In this document: piece after piece, positions 8,231 through 16,960 of the stretch
Layout of the letters: each line of letters opens with the position of its first letter
Numbering within the stretch: the first letter of the stretch is position 1
NCBI RefSeq assembly: GCF_019977735.1
Contig: NZ_AP025018.1
Coordinates: 10,296,580 to 10,360,579 of the forward strand
Origin: Calothrix sp. PCC 7716
Lineage (GTDB): Bacteria > Cyanobacteriota > Cyanobacteriia > Cyanobacteriales > Nostocaceae
Reading direction: 5' to 3'
Length of the DNA: 64,000 nt
Notes under the pieces: generated by a model
Database searches by the model: none
What the model was told of the DNA's origin: nothing
Seen by the model: only the letters and a program-made list of their open reading frames with translations
Made by a program: the position numbers and the translations under genes

Positions 8231-10148
8231 AATTGTCTATTTTGACTGTTTGTACATTTTCTGCTAGTTCAAATTTAAAGACGCGGGAGTAAAAATAGAT
8301 TTCTCCTTCTAGCGCGGTTTTAATGTTTTCTGCACTGCGAAACCCGTGTTGCTCTCCGGGAAAAGCGACGTATGCAACGGGTAAACCTTTTTGCTGTAAT
8401 GCTTCTACCATAATTTCGGCTTGGTTAGGAGGTACAATTTTATCTTCTAAACCTTGGAAGAAAATTACAGGACAGGCAAGTTTTTCTGTAAAGTGGACGG
8501 GAGAACGCTCAATATATAGGTCTTTTCTTTCTGGATAGGCGCCTATCAAACCGTCTAAATAGCGTGACTCAAATTTATGTGTATCTCTGGCTAATGCTTC
8601 TAAGTCGCTTACACCATAATAACTGGCGCCTGCTTTGAAAGTATCGCGAAAAGTCAACGCGCATAAAGTAGTATACCCACCAGCACTTCCACCAGCAATA
8701 GCCAAACGGTTTCCATCTACTAACCCTTGGTCAACTAGATATTTCGCACCATTTGCACAATCATCAACATCAACAATACCCCAAGTACCTTCTAAACGCT
8801 GACGATATTCGCGACCATATCCTGTACTACCACCATAATTTACATCGAGAACTGCTATTCCCCGACTAGTCCAATATTGAATACTTAAACTTAAACTTGT
8901 GGAAGTTGCTGCGGTTGGCCCACCATGACTTTTTACTAATAATGGTGGTTTTTCACCTTCAGGCGCCGTGTAATCTTGGTTTTGCGGTGGGTAAAATATT
9001 GCAAACGCAGTTTTTCCGTTAGTTGTAGGAAATTCAATTCCTTTTACTTGTGAAAGATAACCACTCTCAACATTAACTTCGCTGGCACGTCGTAGAACAG
9101 TGCGTTGAAGAGTAGCTAAATCTAATACAACAAGTTCTGTAGGTTGAGTTGGGGCACCTCCGTTAAACACTACCTTACCAGGCGCCACTTGTAACGAGCT
9201 AATTTCTGTATAAGGCAAATCAAAAGTTTCTAGTTGACGTGAAGTGATATCAAGACTAGCTAACTTCCAAGTTCCCTGCTCGGTATAACTACAAATAATT
9301 CGATTATTAGACTCAATACCATATGTACAAGTACCTAAAATCCATTGTGGCTTACCAAATTCTGCGGATATAGGGGTTAAGTTTTCAATACTATCATCTG
9401 TAGTACGGTAAATATTCCACCAACCAGTTCTATCTAAAATAAAGTATAACCTTCCCGAAGCCGACCATTCTGGCTGACATACAGATTCATTGGCGCCACC
9501 TGCAATTTTTTTCGCATTACCTATCGAACCATCACTTTGTACATCTCCAACCCATAACTCAGCACTATCCCAAGGCATTTTAGGGTGATTCCAAGTTAAC
9601 CAAGCCAACTGTGAACCATTAGGACTAAGACGAGGCGATGTATAAAAATCATTACCAGATACTAAAGTTTGTGTATTCCCATTATCTAAATTAATAGCTA
9701 CAAGCTTATTAACAGGCTCATGCTCACCTGCGGTATGGTCTTCACATACGCAAATAATTCTGTTTTTCTGGGCATCTAATATACCATCACCATAACGCAT
9801 GGCAACATCAGGAGTTAAAGCAACAGCATTTTCACCACTTTGATAATATAAACGCTGGTCGGCAAAATTGGAAAAATATACTGTTCCGTTTGCGACAAAA
9901 TAGGCGCCTCCACCATACTCATGAACACGAGTACGCACATTAAAACCATCTGGAGTAACATCGTGAATCGTACCATTGGGCGCCTGTTTTACAATCACAT
10001 TGCGTCCCTTCTCAGTCGGTCGTAACTCAGTCCAGTAAATATCCTCACCATCAAGTGTTATTTGCCCTAGTCCAATAGTTGCCCCCGTAATCAAATCAGT
10101 AGTAATAGGTGATTTCCAAGACCCGTATGGCGCTACTTTAGGTGTCAT
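8226..10148 (-). CDS. S9 family prolyl oligopeptidase / acylaminoacyl-peptidase
   Basis: The 640-residue protein has an N-terminal beta-propeller (repeated blades with LSPNGSQLAWLTW and WSASGRLYFILDRTGWW) and a C-terminal alpha/beta-hydrolase domain. The catalytic triad is visible as GGSAGG (Ser about 488), GLEDKIVPP (Asp about 569) and GEQHGFR (His about 601). It would cleave oligopeptides or N-acylated amino acids in the cytosol; no signal peptide is present. It starts at ATG 10148. The last residues (VQTVKIDNL) run up to the tandem array at 8161-8230, so the extreme C-terminus may be recent. It is a stand-alone gene. Confidence 0.93.
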   Translation of the reverse strand: MTPKVAPYGSWKSPITTDLITGATIGLGQITLDGEDIYWTELRPTEKGRNVIVKQAPNGTIHDVTPDGFNVRTRVHEYGGGAYFVANGTVYFSNFADQRLYYQSGENAVALTPDVAMRYGDGILDAQKNRIICVCEDHTAGEHEPVNKLVAINLDNGNTQTLVSGNDFYTSPRLSPNGSQLAWLTWNHPKMPWDSAELWVGDVQSDGSIGNAKKIAGGANESVCQPEWSASGRLYFILDRTGWWNIYRTTDDSIENLTPISAEFGKPQWILGTCTYGIESNNRIICSYTEQGTWKLASLDITSRQLETFDLPYTEISSLQVAPGKVVFNGGAPTQPTELVVLDLATLQRTVLRRASEVNVESGYLSQVKGIEFPTTNGKTAFAIFYPPQNQDYTAPEGEKPPLLVKSHGGPTAATSTSLSLSIQYWTSRGIAVLDVNYGGSTGYGREYRQRLEGTWGIVDVDDCANGAKYLVDQGLVDGNRLAIAGGSAGGYTTLCALTFRDTFKAGASYYGVSDLEALARDTHKFESRYLDGLIGAYPERKDLYIERSPVHFTEKLACPVIFFQGLEDKIVPPNQAEIMVEALQQKGLPVAYVAFPGEQHGFRSAENIKTALEGEIYFYSRVFKFELAENVQTVKIDNL

Positions 10149-10193
10149 CGCTTTTTATGCATCCCTAGATTTTGACCTTTATATTCTAAACTG

Positions 10194-10310
10194 CAATTGT
10201 AGAATCCAATTGTAGGATCCAATTGTGGAATGGGCATCCTTGCCCGTTCCAGACATAAGAGTGGGCAGTTCTATATCTAAGGGCGGGCAGGGATGCCCGC
10301 TCCACAAGAG
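10194..10310. repeat. 13-bp tandem units plus GGGCATCC-type palindromes
   Basis: CAATTGTAGAATC-like 13-bp units repeat about 2.5 times from 10194, followed by two palindromic elements (GGGCATCCTTGCCC and GGCGGGCAGGGATGCCCGC). Related palindromes occur at about 8140, 31826, 31858, 44040 and 63350. It lies upstream of the S9 peptidase gene. Confidence 0.7.
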
Positions 10311-10380
10311 AATTTTAAATATTTTTTATTTGTAAGTTACTGATTTGCTTTCTTACATTTGATTTAAATCTTTATATAGT

Positions 10381-11163
10381 TTAAATAGATATTAAATAAT
10401 TCTGTTTTAACTCACTTTTTGCCTGCTTCAAGTTATTTTTTTGCCAGTTAAGCTTATGAATTTCCCATGCTTGAGGCATTTGCTCCCAAACACGCTCGTC
10501 CAGCAAATTTCCACCTGCCTTTGGGTGGTTGCCTCCCCATTGTTTGAAAAAGAAAGCAACTTCTTGCTCTTGGGTTTGTCGTAAAATATCTCTAACCCAT
10601 TGAGGGTCTATAGAACGATGGTTAAAACCTGACTCACCACCAACTATTACCCAATCGATACCTTCCAAATTTAGTTGTAAAGAACCTAAAAGTGGTTCAC
10701 AAGAAAGAAAACGCACTCTTGAAGGCACTTGTCGCAACGCATCAATTCTATGAGTGTACGCTTGGTTTTCTACAGAGACTCCCATCCAGATATTTTCAGC
10801 CCATTGAAGTTTAGGCGCCAGTTCAACTAAACGTTTGTCACGCTTGGTTAAAATTTGATAGATATGCCAAGGAGTTTGCTGCATAATGCGAAAAATTTCT
10901 TGTAGATAGGAGAATGGCACATCATCGTGAAATAAATCACTCATCGAATTGACAAAAATCCGGCTTGGTGTACGCCACCGTAATGGTTGCTCTAATCTTT
11001 CAGGATGTAAGGTTAACTCGAAACCATTAGGAAAGGTTTTGGAAAAACGCTTGGTCAAAACTTCTGCATAACAGTGAAGGCAACCTGGACTTACCTTATT
11101 GCAGCCTGTTGTGGGATTCCAGGTTTTATCTGTCCATTCAATACCAGTGTAACTACTTGACAT
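10381..11163 (-). CDS. DUF5131 (phage Gp37/Gp68 family) protein
   Basis: The product reads MSSSYTGIEWTDKTWNP then TTGCNKVSPGCLHCYAE, a Cys-X6-Cys-X2-Cys cluster close to the N-terminus, and later LTKRDKRLVELAP, GVSVENQAYTHRID and VGGESGFNHRSIDPQWVRDI. This is the Gp37/Gp68 (DUF5131) family, which is related to radical SAM enzymes by its three-cysteine cluster. It is found in phages, plasmids and chromosomes, and its substrate is unknown. I place the start at ATG 11163 rather than GTG 11178 because family members begin at that Met. The length is about 260 aa and it looks intact. Confidence 0.88.
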   Translation of the reverse strand: MSSSYTGIEWTDKTWNPTTGCNKVSPGCLHCYAEVLTKRFSKTFPNGFELTLHPERLEQPLRWRTPSRIFVNSMSDLFHDDVPFSYLQEIFRIMQQTPWHIYQILTKRDKRLVELAPKLQWAENIWMGVSVENQAYTHRIDALRQVPSRVRFLSCEPLLGSLQLNLEGIDWVIVGGESGFNHRSIDPQWVRDILRQTQEQEVAFFFKQWGGNHPKAGGNLLDERVWEQMPQAWEIHKLNWQKNNLKQAKSELKQNYLISI

Positions 11164-11380
11164 AATATTTGTGTACACCTCTAATGAACTGGTAATGTTA
11201 AGTATAGTACTAAAGCTCTATAACATTGTAAGTCAGCCAGTCTATAAACTGTCACAATCTTATATACATTGCTTAAAATATTTATTAGCGATTAATTGCA
11301 AAAAGAATAAAAATTGAATTCTATATTTTCAACCTTTAGATACATTTTTGGAAATTCTATCATCTGTAAAATAATACAGA

Positions 11381-11502
11381 TTTTAAATCCCCCCTAGCCC
11401 CCCTTAATAAGGGGGGAAAAGAGTAATTTTTTAACTTACTTAATTAGGGGGAAAAACAAAGATTTTAAGCCCCCCTTATCAAGGGGGGGGGTTGGGGGGA
11501 TT
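11381..11502. repeat. inverted repeat with C6/G6 runs (MITE-like) upstream of the Nif3 gene
   Basis: A left arm (11381-11416, with CCCCCCTAGCCCCCC and AAGGGGGG) is complementary to a right arm (11462-11502, with CCCCCCTTATCAAGGGGGG and GGTTGGGGGGATT). About 45 bp separate them. Each arm is also internally palindromic. The right arm ends 4 bp before the ATG of the Nif3-like gene, and its G run sits where a Shine-Dalgarno would be. Confidence 0.75.
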
Positions 11503-11505
11503 AAC

Positions 11506-12201
11506 ATGCAATTAGACACAATTACTAAATTTCTCAACACATTCTTCCAGGTTGAGCGCTACAACGAAGAAGAACAAGGTGGTATATACCTACCCTCCAC
11601 ACGCTCCATCAAACGTTTGGGTTTGGCACTAGAACCTTGGGATGGTTTATATAACTGGGTAAAAAGCCAACATATTGATGCATTATTTTTACATCGACCT
11701 TGGAAGCTTGATGTCGAACAACTCCCACCTGATATAGGAGTAATTTCTTATCATTTGCCGTTTGATGAATCTTTAACACTAGGATTTAATACTCGCTTGG
11801 CTGATGTATTAAGCTTGTCTAATTTAGAAGTATTTGGAGAAAAGCAAAATAGACCAATTGGAATGATTGGACAGGCGCCTAATCAAACGTTTACTGATAT
11901 ATTAAATTGTGTAAAAGAAGTATTTAATGAGTACGAGCAAATAAGGGCGGCAAGTGAAAGCGAAGTCAAAAAAGTTGCGGTGGTTGGCGCCATGACAGAT
12001 TTGCTGGTACGAGAAGCCGCATCACACGGTGTTAATGTTTACATAACAGGACAACTTAGACAACCAGCTGCACAGGCAGCTATTGAGACTCAAATGTCTG
12101 TAATTGCTGTTGGGCACTATCGCTGTGAAATTTGGGGTTTACATACCCTAGCTAGCATCCTACAACAAAGGTGGTCAAAGTTATATTTAATTGTTGACTA
12201 A
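11506..12201 (+). CDS. Nif3-like (DUF34) dinuclear metal centre protein
   Basis: The 231-residue product fits the NIF3/DUF34 family of toroidal proteins with a two-metal site. Candidate ligands are the His residues in FLHRPW and SYHLPFDESLTLGFN and the His/Glu in VGHYRCEIWG, and VAVVGAMTDLLVREAASHGVNVYITG forms the second conserved block. The biochemical role is unsettled; members have been linked to cyclohydrolase-like activity and metal handling. It starts at ATG 11506. The ribosome-binding signal appears to come from the repeat just upstream (GGGGGGATTAAC before ATG). It is convergent with the TPR gene. Confidence 0.85.
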   Translation: MQLDTITKFLNTFFQVERYNEEEQGGIYLPSTRSIKRLGLALEPWDGLYNWVKSQHIDALFLHRPWKLDVEQLPPDIGVISYHLPFDESLTLGFNTRLADVLSLSNLEVFGEKQNRPIGMIGQAPNQTFTDILNCVKEVFNEYEQIRAASESEVKKVAVVGAMTDLLVREAASHGVNVYITGQLRQPAAQAAIETQMSVIAVGHYRCEIWGLHTLASILQQRWSKLYLIVD

Positions 12202-12315
12202 TTGTATATGGCTAATCGGTATTAAATACGCGCAATTATAAATAATTTTGATTTGACTCACACCCACTTTATGCGTAATAACAAACGCGCTTATAATACC
12301 GTCTAGCATTTATGG

Positions 12316-13251
12316 CTAGCACTTGAGTAGAGCTTGAAAGCGTTCATCGTGACGTAATGAGTCAAATTGAGCGTCTGTTTGGATAATTTGTAAATATTTA
12401 CGTGGATGAATGCTTATCGCTTGACGGAAGTTTTCTACCGCACGGTCGATATTTTTTAGTACCATGTAGCAACGACCTCTGTTGTACCATACAGCGTCAT
12501 CACTAGGCGCCAGTTCCAAAGCTTGGTTGTAAGATGCAATCGCATTTTCGTAGTTTTTCAACTGTTCCCAAGCAAAGCCTTTGTGTAACCAAGCCTTATA
12601 ATATTGAGGCTGAATTGTTAACGCACGGTCAAAGCTAAGAATAGCTTTTTCATGGCATCCCCATTCAATCAAATTTACACCTCGATAGTACCAAGCCAAC
12701 AAGTTTTTAGGACTGAACTCAATAGCACGGTCATAGCTATTTAGCGCTTCTTCGTAACGTTCGAGTTGTTTAAGCGCATTTCCTCGGTTATACCATGCCC
12801 AATAAGCATCTGGCTGTAACTTGATAGCGCGGTCAAAGCTGAGAACAGCTTTCTCATACTTCCCTAAATCACATAACGTCAAACCACGATTGTGCCACGC
12901 GGTTGTTCCGTTTGGATTAAACTCGATTGCACGCTCAAAACTATTGAGTGCTTCGTTATAACGTTCTAACTTACCAAGAGCTATCGCTCGGTTATGCCAA
13001 ACCCAGCAATCATCGCTTTTGAAAGTTAACATTTGATCAAAACAAACAATAGCTAGTTCGTGTTTACCTAAAGACCCTAATGCAAAGCCCTTTTGGAATA
13101 AGGCTTCGGGATATTCTGGCTTGCATCGCAGCGCTTTGTCAAAACTTGCTATAGCTGCTTCAAACTTTTCAGTCTTGTTACGGCGCAGTCCTTGCTGGAA
13201 AAAAAATTCTGCTTCCAGGTTTAGGGACAACTTAAAAGAATTTGGCATCAT
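12316..13251 (-). CDS. tetratricopeptide repeat protein
   Basis: The 311-residue protein is almost wholly made of about eight 34-residue TPR units from residue 12 to 285. Each carries the typical W-X2-RG-X2-L...Y-X2-A-X2-(S/F)-(F/Y)-(D/E)-(R/K)-A pattern, for example AWYNRGNALKQLERYEEALNSYDRAIE. TPR units bind other proteins; no catalytic domain is attached. There is no signal peptide, so it is cytosolic. Two adjacent ATG codons (13251 and 13248) could start it, and a TAAGG just upstream suits the second slightly better. The partner is unknown. Confidence 0.9.
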   Translation of the reverse strand: MMPNSFKLSLNLEAEFFFQQGLRRNKTEKFEAAIASFDKALRCKPEYPEALFQKGFALGSLGKHELAIVCFDQMLTFKSDDCWVWHNRAIALGKLERYNEALNSFERAIEFNPNGTTAWHNRGLTLCDLGKYEKAVLSFDRAIKLQPDAYWAWYNRGNALKQLERYEEALNSYDRAIEFSPKNLLAWYYRGVNLIEWGCHEKAILSFDRALTIQPQYYKAWLHKGFAWEQLKNYENAIASYNQALELAPSDDAVWYNRGRCYMVLKNIDRAVENFRQAISIHPRKYLQIIQTDAQFDSLRHDERFQALLKC

Positions 13252-13481
13252 ACCTTAGGATGATTTTTCAACTCACATTCCCCAAACAATAACACGTCTT
13301 TATGGGTAAATTGTTAACCTTCGATAAAAAATCTTAAATTATATCTGTTTTTGGTAGTAATAAATACATTTACAAGAGTTAAGAGTGATGGATATTACCA
13401 GTTCCATGAAACAAGGCTAATGTGATGTAAAGATATATAAAGTAAAATAAGTGTAAATTCTCAGTATAACCAAAACTACTC

Positions 13482-13766
13482 ATGGCAAAAGCAACTTGGA
13501 ACGGCGCCGTTCTTGCGGAAAGCGACAAAACTGTAGTCGTCGAAAACAACCATTATTTTCCTGCTGACGCAATTAACAAAGAATATTTTAAAGACAGCGA
13601 TACTCACACAACTTGCTCATGGAAAGGTGTTGCGAGCTATTACAGCATTGAAGTTGACGGCCAAGTTAACAAAGATGCTGCCTGGTACTACCCCAGTGCA
13701 AAAGATAAAGCCAAACAAATAGAAGGATATGTAGCTTTCTGGCGTGGTGTCAAAGTCGAAGCTTAA
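13482..13766 (+). CDS. DUF427 domain protein
   Basis: This compact 94-residue protein starts MAKATWNGAVLAES and has YFPADAINKEYF, CSWKGVASYYSIEV, AAWYYPSAKDKAKQIEGYVAFW. This is the conserved DUF427 beta fold. The family is widespread in bacteria and fungi with no assigned activity. It starts at ATG 13482 with its own upstream region of about 230 bp. Downstream it meets the large repeat block and the convergent MCP gene. Confidence 0.93.
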   Translation: MAKATWNGAVLAESDKTVVVENNHYFPADAINKEYFKDSDTHTTCSWKGVASYYSIEVDGQVNKDAAWYYPSAKDKAKQIEGYVAFWRGVKVEA

Positions 13767-13767
13767 A

Positions 13768-13917
13768 AGTGCTGAGTTGAAAGTGCTGAGTGCTGAGTAT
13801 AGTTAGGAGTTAGGAGTTAGGAGTTAGGAGTTAGAAATAAAAACTTAGCACTCAGCACTCAGCACTCAGCACTCAGAACTCAGCACTCAGAACTCAGAAC
13901 TCAGCACTCAGCACTCT
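13768..13917. repeat. large STRR block between convergent genes
   Basis: GTGCTGA units (13768-13798) are followed by five direct TTAGGAG heptamers (13803-13836) and then about nine TCAGCAC/TCAGAAC heptamers (13846-13914). The first and last parts are complementary, so the transcript could fold into a long hairpin. The block fills the whole gap between the DUF427 gene and the convergent MCP gene, right up to the MCP stop codon. Confidence 0.9.
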
Positions 13918-16802
13918 TAACTAATTTTAAAAGCGCCTACTGTTTTCTGTAGTTGTTGCGAAATTGCTACTGTTTGTTGTAATGAGTGTGATACTTTTTG
14001 CGATGATGCCGTTGTACGCTGCGATGTTAAGGCGATTTGTTTGACTAGTGTACTTACTATTTGTGATGTTTGTAATTGCGAATCTGTAGCATTAGAGATT
14101 GAGTTTACTAGTAAGTTTACTTGACGCGATACTTCCAAAATCTGAGCAAGACTGTATTTTGCGTCTTCTACTACTCGCGTACCCTCTACTACTTGAGTTG
14201 TTTCTAATTCGATAACCTGCACTAGTTCGGTTGCTTCTCTTTGAACGTTTTCTAAAATGTTCTCTATTTCTTTTGTCGCAGACGATGAACGTGCAGCAAG
14301 TTCACTGACTTCTTCTGCTACCACCGCAAAACCTTGTCCTTCTTCACCTGCACGTGCTGCTTCAATACCCGCATTAATGGCTAAAAGATTTGTTTGGACG
14401 GCAATTTGATTGATTAATGATACTACACGCGAGATTTGCTGCGTTGATTCTCCTAAAAGCTTCACTTTTTTAGCTGTCTCACCTACTGTTTCTCGTAAGT
14501 GCATTATTTTTTGAACTGTACGGTCAATTGCTTTTTCGCTTTCTTCTGCGTTTTGCGCTGCTAATGAAGCTACTGTTGATGCTTGACGCGCTGAAACAGC
14601 GACATTTTGCATTTCTAAAGTCATGCTATCAACTGTTTCAAGTGTGATATTAATTTCTGCTGTTTGTTCGAGTGCTTCTTCTGCAAGCTGTCGAATTTCT
14701 CCTGAGTTGGAACCTATTGCCTCATTGACTTGGGTTGCTGTTGCTTTTACTTTCGTGACAATATCACGTAAACTTTCGACGATGGAGTTAAAAAAGTCAG
14801 CGACAGTTCCGATTTCACCTTCGCTAACATCAGCACGCACTGTTAAATCTCCACTCACTGCACCTTCAACATCTTGGAGAAGCTCCATAAGCTGCATCTG
14901 AAGATTTTCTTTTTGTCGTCGTTCTTCAACAGAAACTGTTTCTGCTATTATTCGTCCTTGTTGAACTTGTTGTAGTAGTTGAGATTGTTCTAACGCATAA
15001 CCAATTTGAACCGCAACTTGTTTAAATAGATTTATTTCGCTGTCTTGCCACGGGTGTGCATCTTCACATTGGTGTGCTATGAATAAACCATATAGCTCTT
15101 TATTTACAAATACTGGCGCCAATAAGTATGCTTGGACATTAAATTGTTGTAAGTGCTTGATACAAGTTTGGCTCAAACGCGGTGTATTGGAAACAATATC
15201 TACATTATTAACGGTCTTAATGCTACCAATTGGTAAATCTTCTATATTCTCCTTAATATCATAAGGATTTTTTATACTTATTCCTAAAAGTGTGTTGGAT
15301 TTCTGGTCAACTGACTCTGCAACCACTCGACTTTGCCATTCATTTAAACTATAAAACAGCGTTCTTGCAACTTGCATTGCTTTACGTGTATTTATTACAG
15401 CGACTTTTAGAATTTTCTCACTGTCGAGTGATTCGCGTATTACTGCTGTAATAGCGTTAAGTTGTAACGCTAAATGTGCTTCGTTTTCTCTTTGTTGAAT
15501 TTGTGTATAAATTTTGTCAGCCATTGTGTTGAAGCTGACTGCTAATTCGCCAATTTCATCTTTTGCGAAAATTTGCGCTCGCGATGTTTCAATATCTTTA
15601 TGATTTCCAGTAGTTACACTATCTGCAAATTTTTGAGCAGCAGTTTTAAGGTTATCAACTGGCTTCACTATTGAGCGTCGTAATATTATTATACAGGCGC
15701 CAACTAGTATTAAAGCAATAAATACTGTTAGCAATTGCTGGAATAAACTTTGCATTAGCAAGTTATTCAGTGATGACTCTGGTGTTCCTCTAACTAAAAT
15801 AGCTGTTGAATTATCGTAAATAGCTTGCTGATCGTCTGTATTTTCAATAATTTTACTAGGAATCGCTTTAAAAGCCATTGTATAACTTTGGGCGCCTATA
15901 TTCATTCTTCCAGTTATAACTTGACCATTAGGAGATTTTGCAGCAGCAGTAAGTAATGACTTGCTCTCAATAGGCAGTTCAACATTCGATAAAGCTTGGT
16001 TAATATCTTGAGACTCTCCTTGATGAAGCGAACTAGCTAAAGTAAAGTCTCCATTTTGTTTTTGAAAATAAACTGCACTATAACCACCTCTAGTTGCTTG
16101 TAGAGTTTGTTTAGCAATTACACTTTTACCGTTGACAATATCTCCTGATACTAAAGCACCAATGACAGTTTGATTCACTGGGTCTTTTACGGGTGTGACT
16201 GTGTAACGAATGAGAGCGTCTTGATTACTAAACCCCGTTGGTAAGGGTGGTGCTTCTTTATTTAGTTCAGACCAACTCACAACACGAGATGCTTTAATCT
16301 GTTTAGAATTATTTAAAACTTCGCTAACTAAATTATCTGGATTAAATTCTTCACCTGTTCGGTCAGTATTGGCATTTGCAATAATCTTTAAATCTTTACC
16401 TACCAAGGTTGCGTATTCAATTTGTCTAGCTTTGACTTCATTTCTTAAAATTTGCTTTACTTCCGACTGAGAACTTAGATTTAGTAATCTACCGGAATTA
16501 TGAAATTTAGTCGCACTAATTAATGCCTGGTTATCTGACTGTCCACGAAACCCAAGCCCCATTTGATTAACTTTGATATTATAGTTGATATCGGTAACAG
16601 CAATTTCTGATTTTGCTTGCTCGAGTACTTGACTTCGTAAGCCTTGAGTAATAATTAGCGTGGCGCCCATTCCTATACCTAGGATAGATACCATTTCGCA
16701 AGCGATTAACGCTATCATTTGCTTACGGCTAATTGGTAAGTTATAGAAATATTCTAAAATGGGTGACCTTTTTTTATTTAATGATTGTTCTGTTTTGTAC
16801 AT
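13917..16802 (-). CDS. methyl-accepting chemotaxis protein with GAF domain (second MCP of the hmp locus)
   Basis: The 961-residue transducer has TM1 at about 28-52, an extracytoplasmic sensor of about 300 residues, TM2 at about 352-376, HAMP, a GAF domain (about 450-600), a second HAMP-like segment ([21 protein letters not shown]) and a full MCP signalling tip ([34 protein letters not shown]). The GAF shows the phytochrome-like [19 protein letters not shown] and [12 protein letters not shown], retaining a Cys where cyanobacteriochromes bind bilin but with Ile instead of His next to it. It lies 158 bp downstream of the CheA gene in the same direction. It is an addition to the five-gene hmp order. 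Confidence 0.92.
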   Translation of the reverse strand: MYKTEQSLNKKRSPILEYFYNLPISRKQMIALIACEMVSILGIGMGATLIITQGLRSQVLEQAKSEIAVTDINYNIKVNQMGLGFRGQSDNQALISATKFHNSGRLLNLSSQSEVKQILRNEVKARQIEYATLVGKDLKIIANANTDRTGEEFNPDNLVSEVLNNSKQIKASRVVSWSELNKEAPPLPTGFSNQDALIRYTVTPVKDPVNQTVIGALVSGDIVNGKSVIAKQTLQATRGGYSAVYFQKQNGDFTLASSLHQGESQDINQALSNVELPIESKSLLTAAAKSPNGQVITGRMNIGAQSYTMAFKAIPSKIIENTDDQQAIYDNSTAILVRGTPESSLNNLLMQSLFQQLLTVFIALILVGACIIILRRSIVKPVDNLKTAAQKFADSVTTGNHKDIETSRAQIFAKDEIGELAVSFNTMADKIYTQIQQRENEAHLALQLNAITAVIRESLDSEKILKVAVINTRKAMQVARTLFYSLNEWQSRVVAESVDQKSNTLLGISIKNPYDIKENIEDLPIGSIKTVNNVDIVSNTPRLSQTCIKHLQQFNVQAYLLAPVFVNKELYGLFIAHQCEDAHPWQDSEINLFKQVAVQIGYALEQSQLLQQVQQGRIIAETVSVEERRQKENLQMQLMELLQDVEGAVSGDLTVRADVSEGEIGTVADFFNSIVESLRDIVTKVKATATQVNEAIGSNSGEIRQLAEEALEQTAEINITLETVDSMTLEMQNVAVSARQASTVASLAAQNAEESEKAIDRTVQKIMHLRETVGETAKKVKLLGESTQQISRVVSLINQIAVQTNLLAINAGIEAARAGEEGQGFAVVAEEVSELAARSSSATKEIENILENVQREATELVQVIELETTQVVEGTRVVEDAKYSLAQILEVSRQVNLLVNSISNATDSQLQTSQIVSTLVKQIALTSQRTTASSQKVSHSLQQTVAISQQLQKTVGAFKIS

Positions 16803-16826
16803 ATTATAATAGTATTAATTACGCGA

Positions 16827-16941
16827 AGAAACCGGGTTTCTAATGTTGACTACTAATTTACCGTAATTACCACAAAAATGATGTATTGATGATAACCCAT
16901 ACAAACAAAAATGTAGAGACGCGATATATCGCGTCTCTACA
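16827..16941. repeat. AGAAACCGGGTTTCT palindrome and a 30-bp perfect palindrome
   Basis: At 16827-16841 there is the 15-bp AGAAACCGGGTTTCT palindrome, and at 16912-16941 a perfect 30-bp palindrome built on TGTAGAGACGCGATA. Both belong to dispersed families seen elsewhere in the window. They lie between cheA and the second MCP gene, so the longer one could attenuate transcription into that gene. Confidence 0.75.
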
Positions 16942-16960
16942 CAATTTGGGATGTTATTAA

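Noticed and set aside
13768-13917. Possible CRISPR array, because of regular repeats
   Set aside because: The units are 7 bp and directly adjacent, with no unique spacers of 30-40 bp and no cas genes. They are STRRs.
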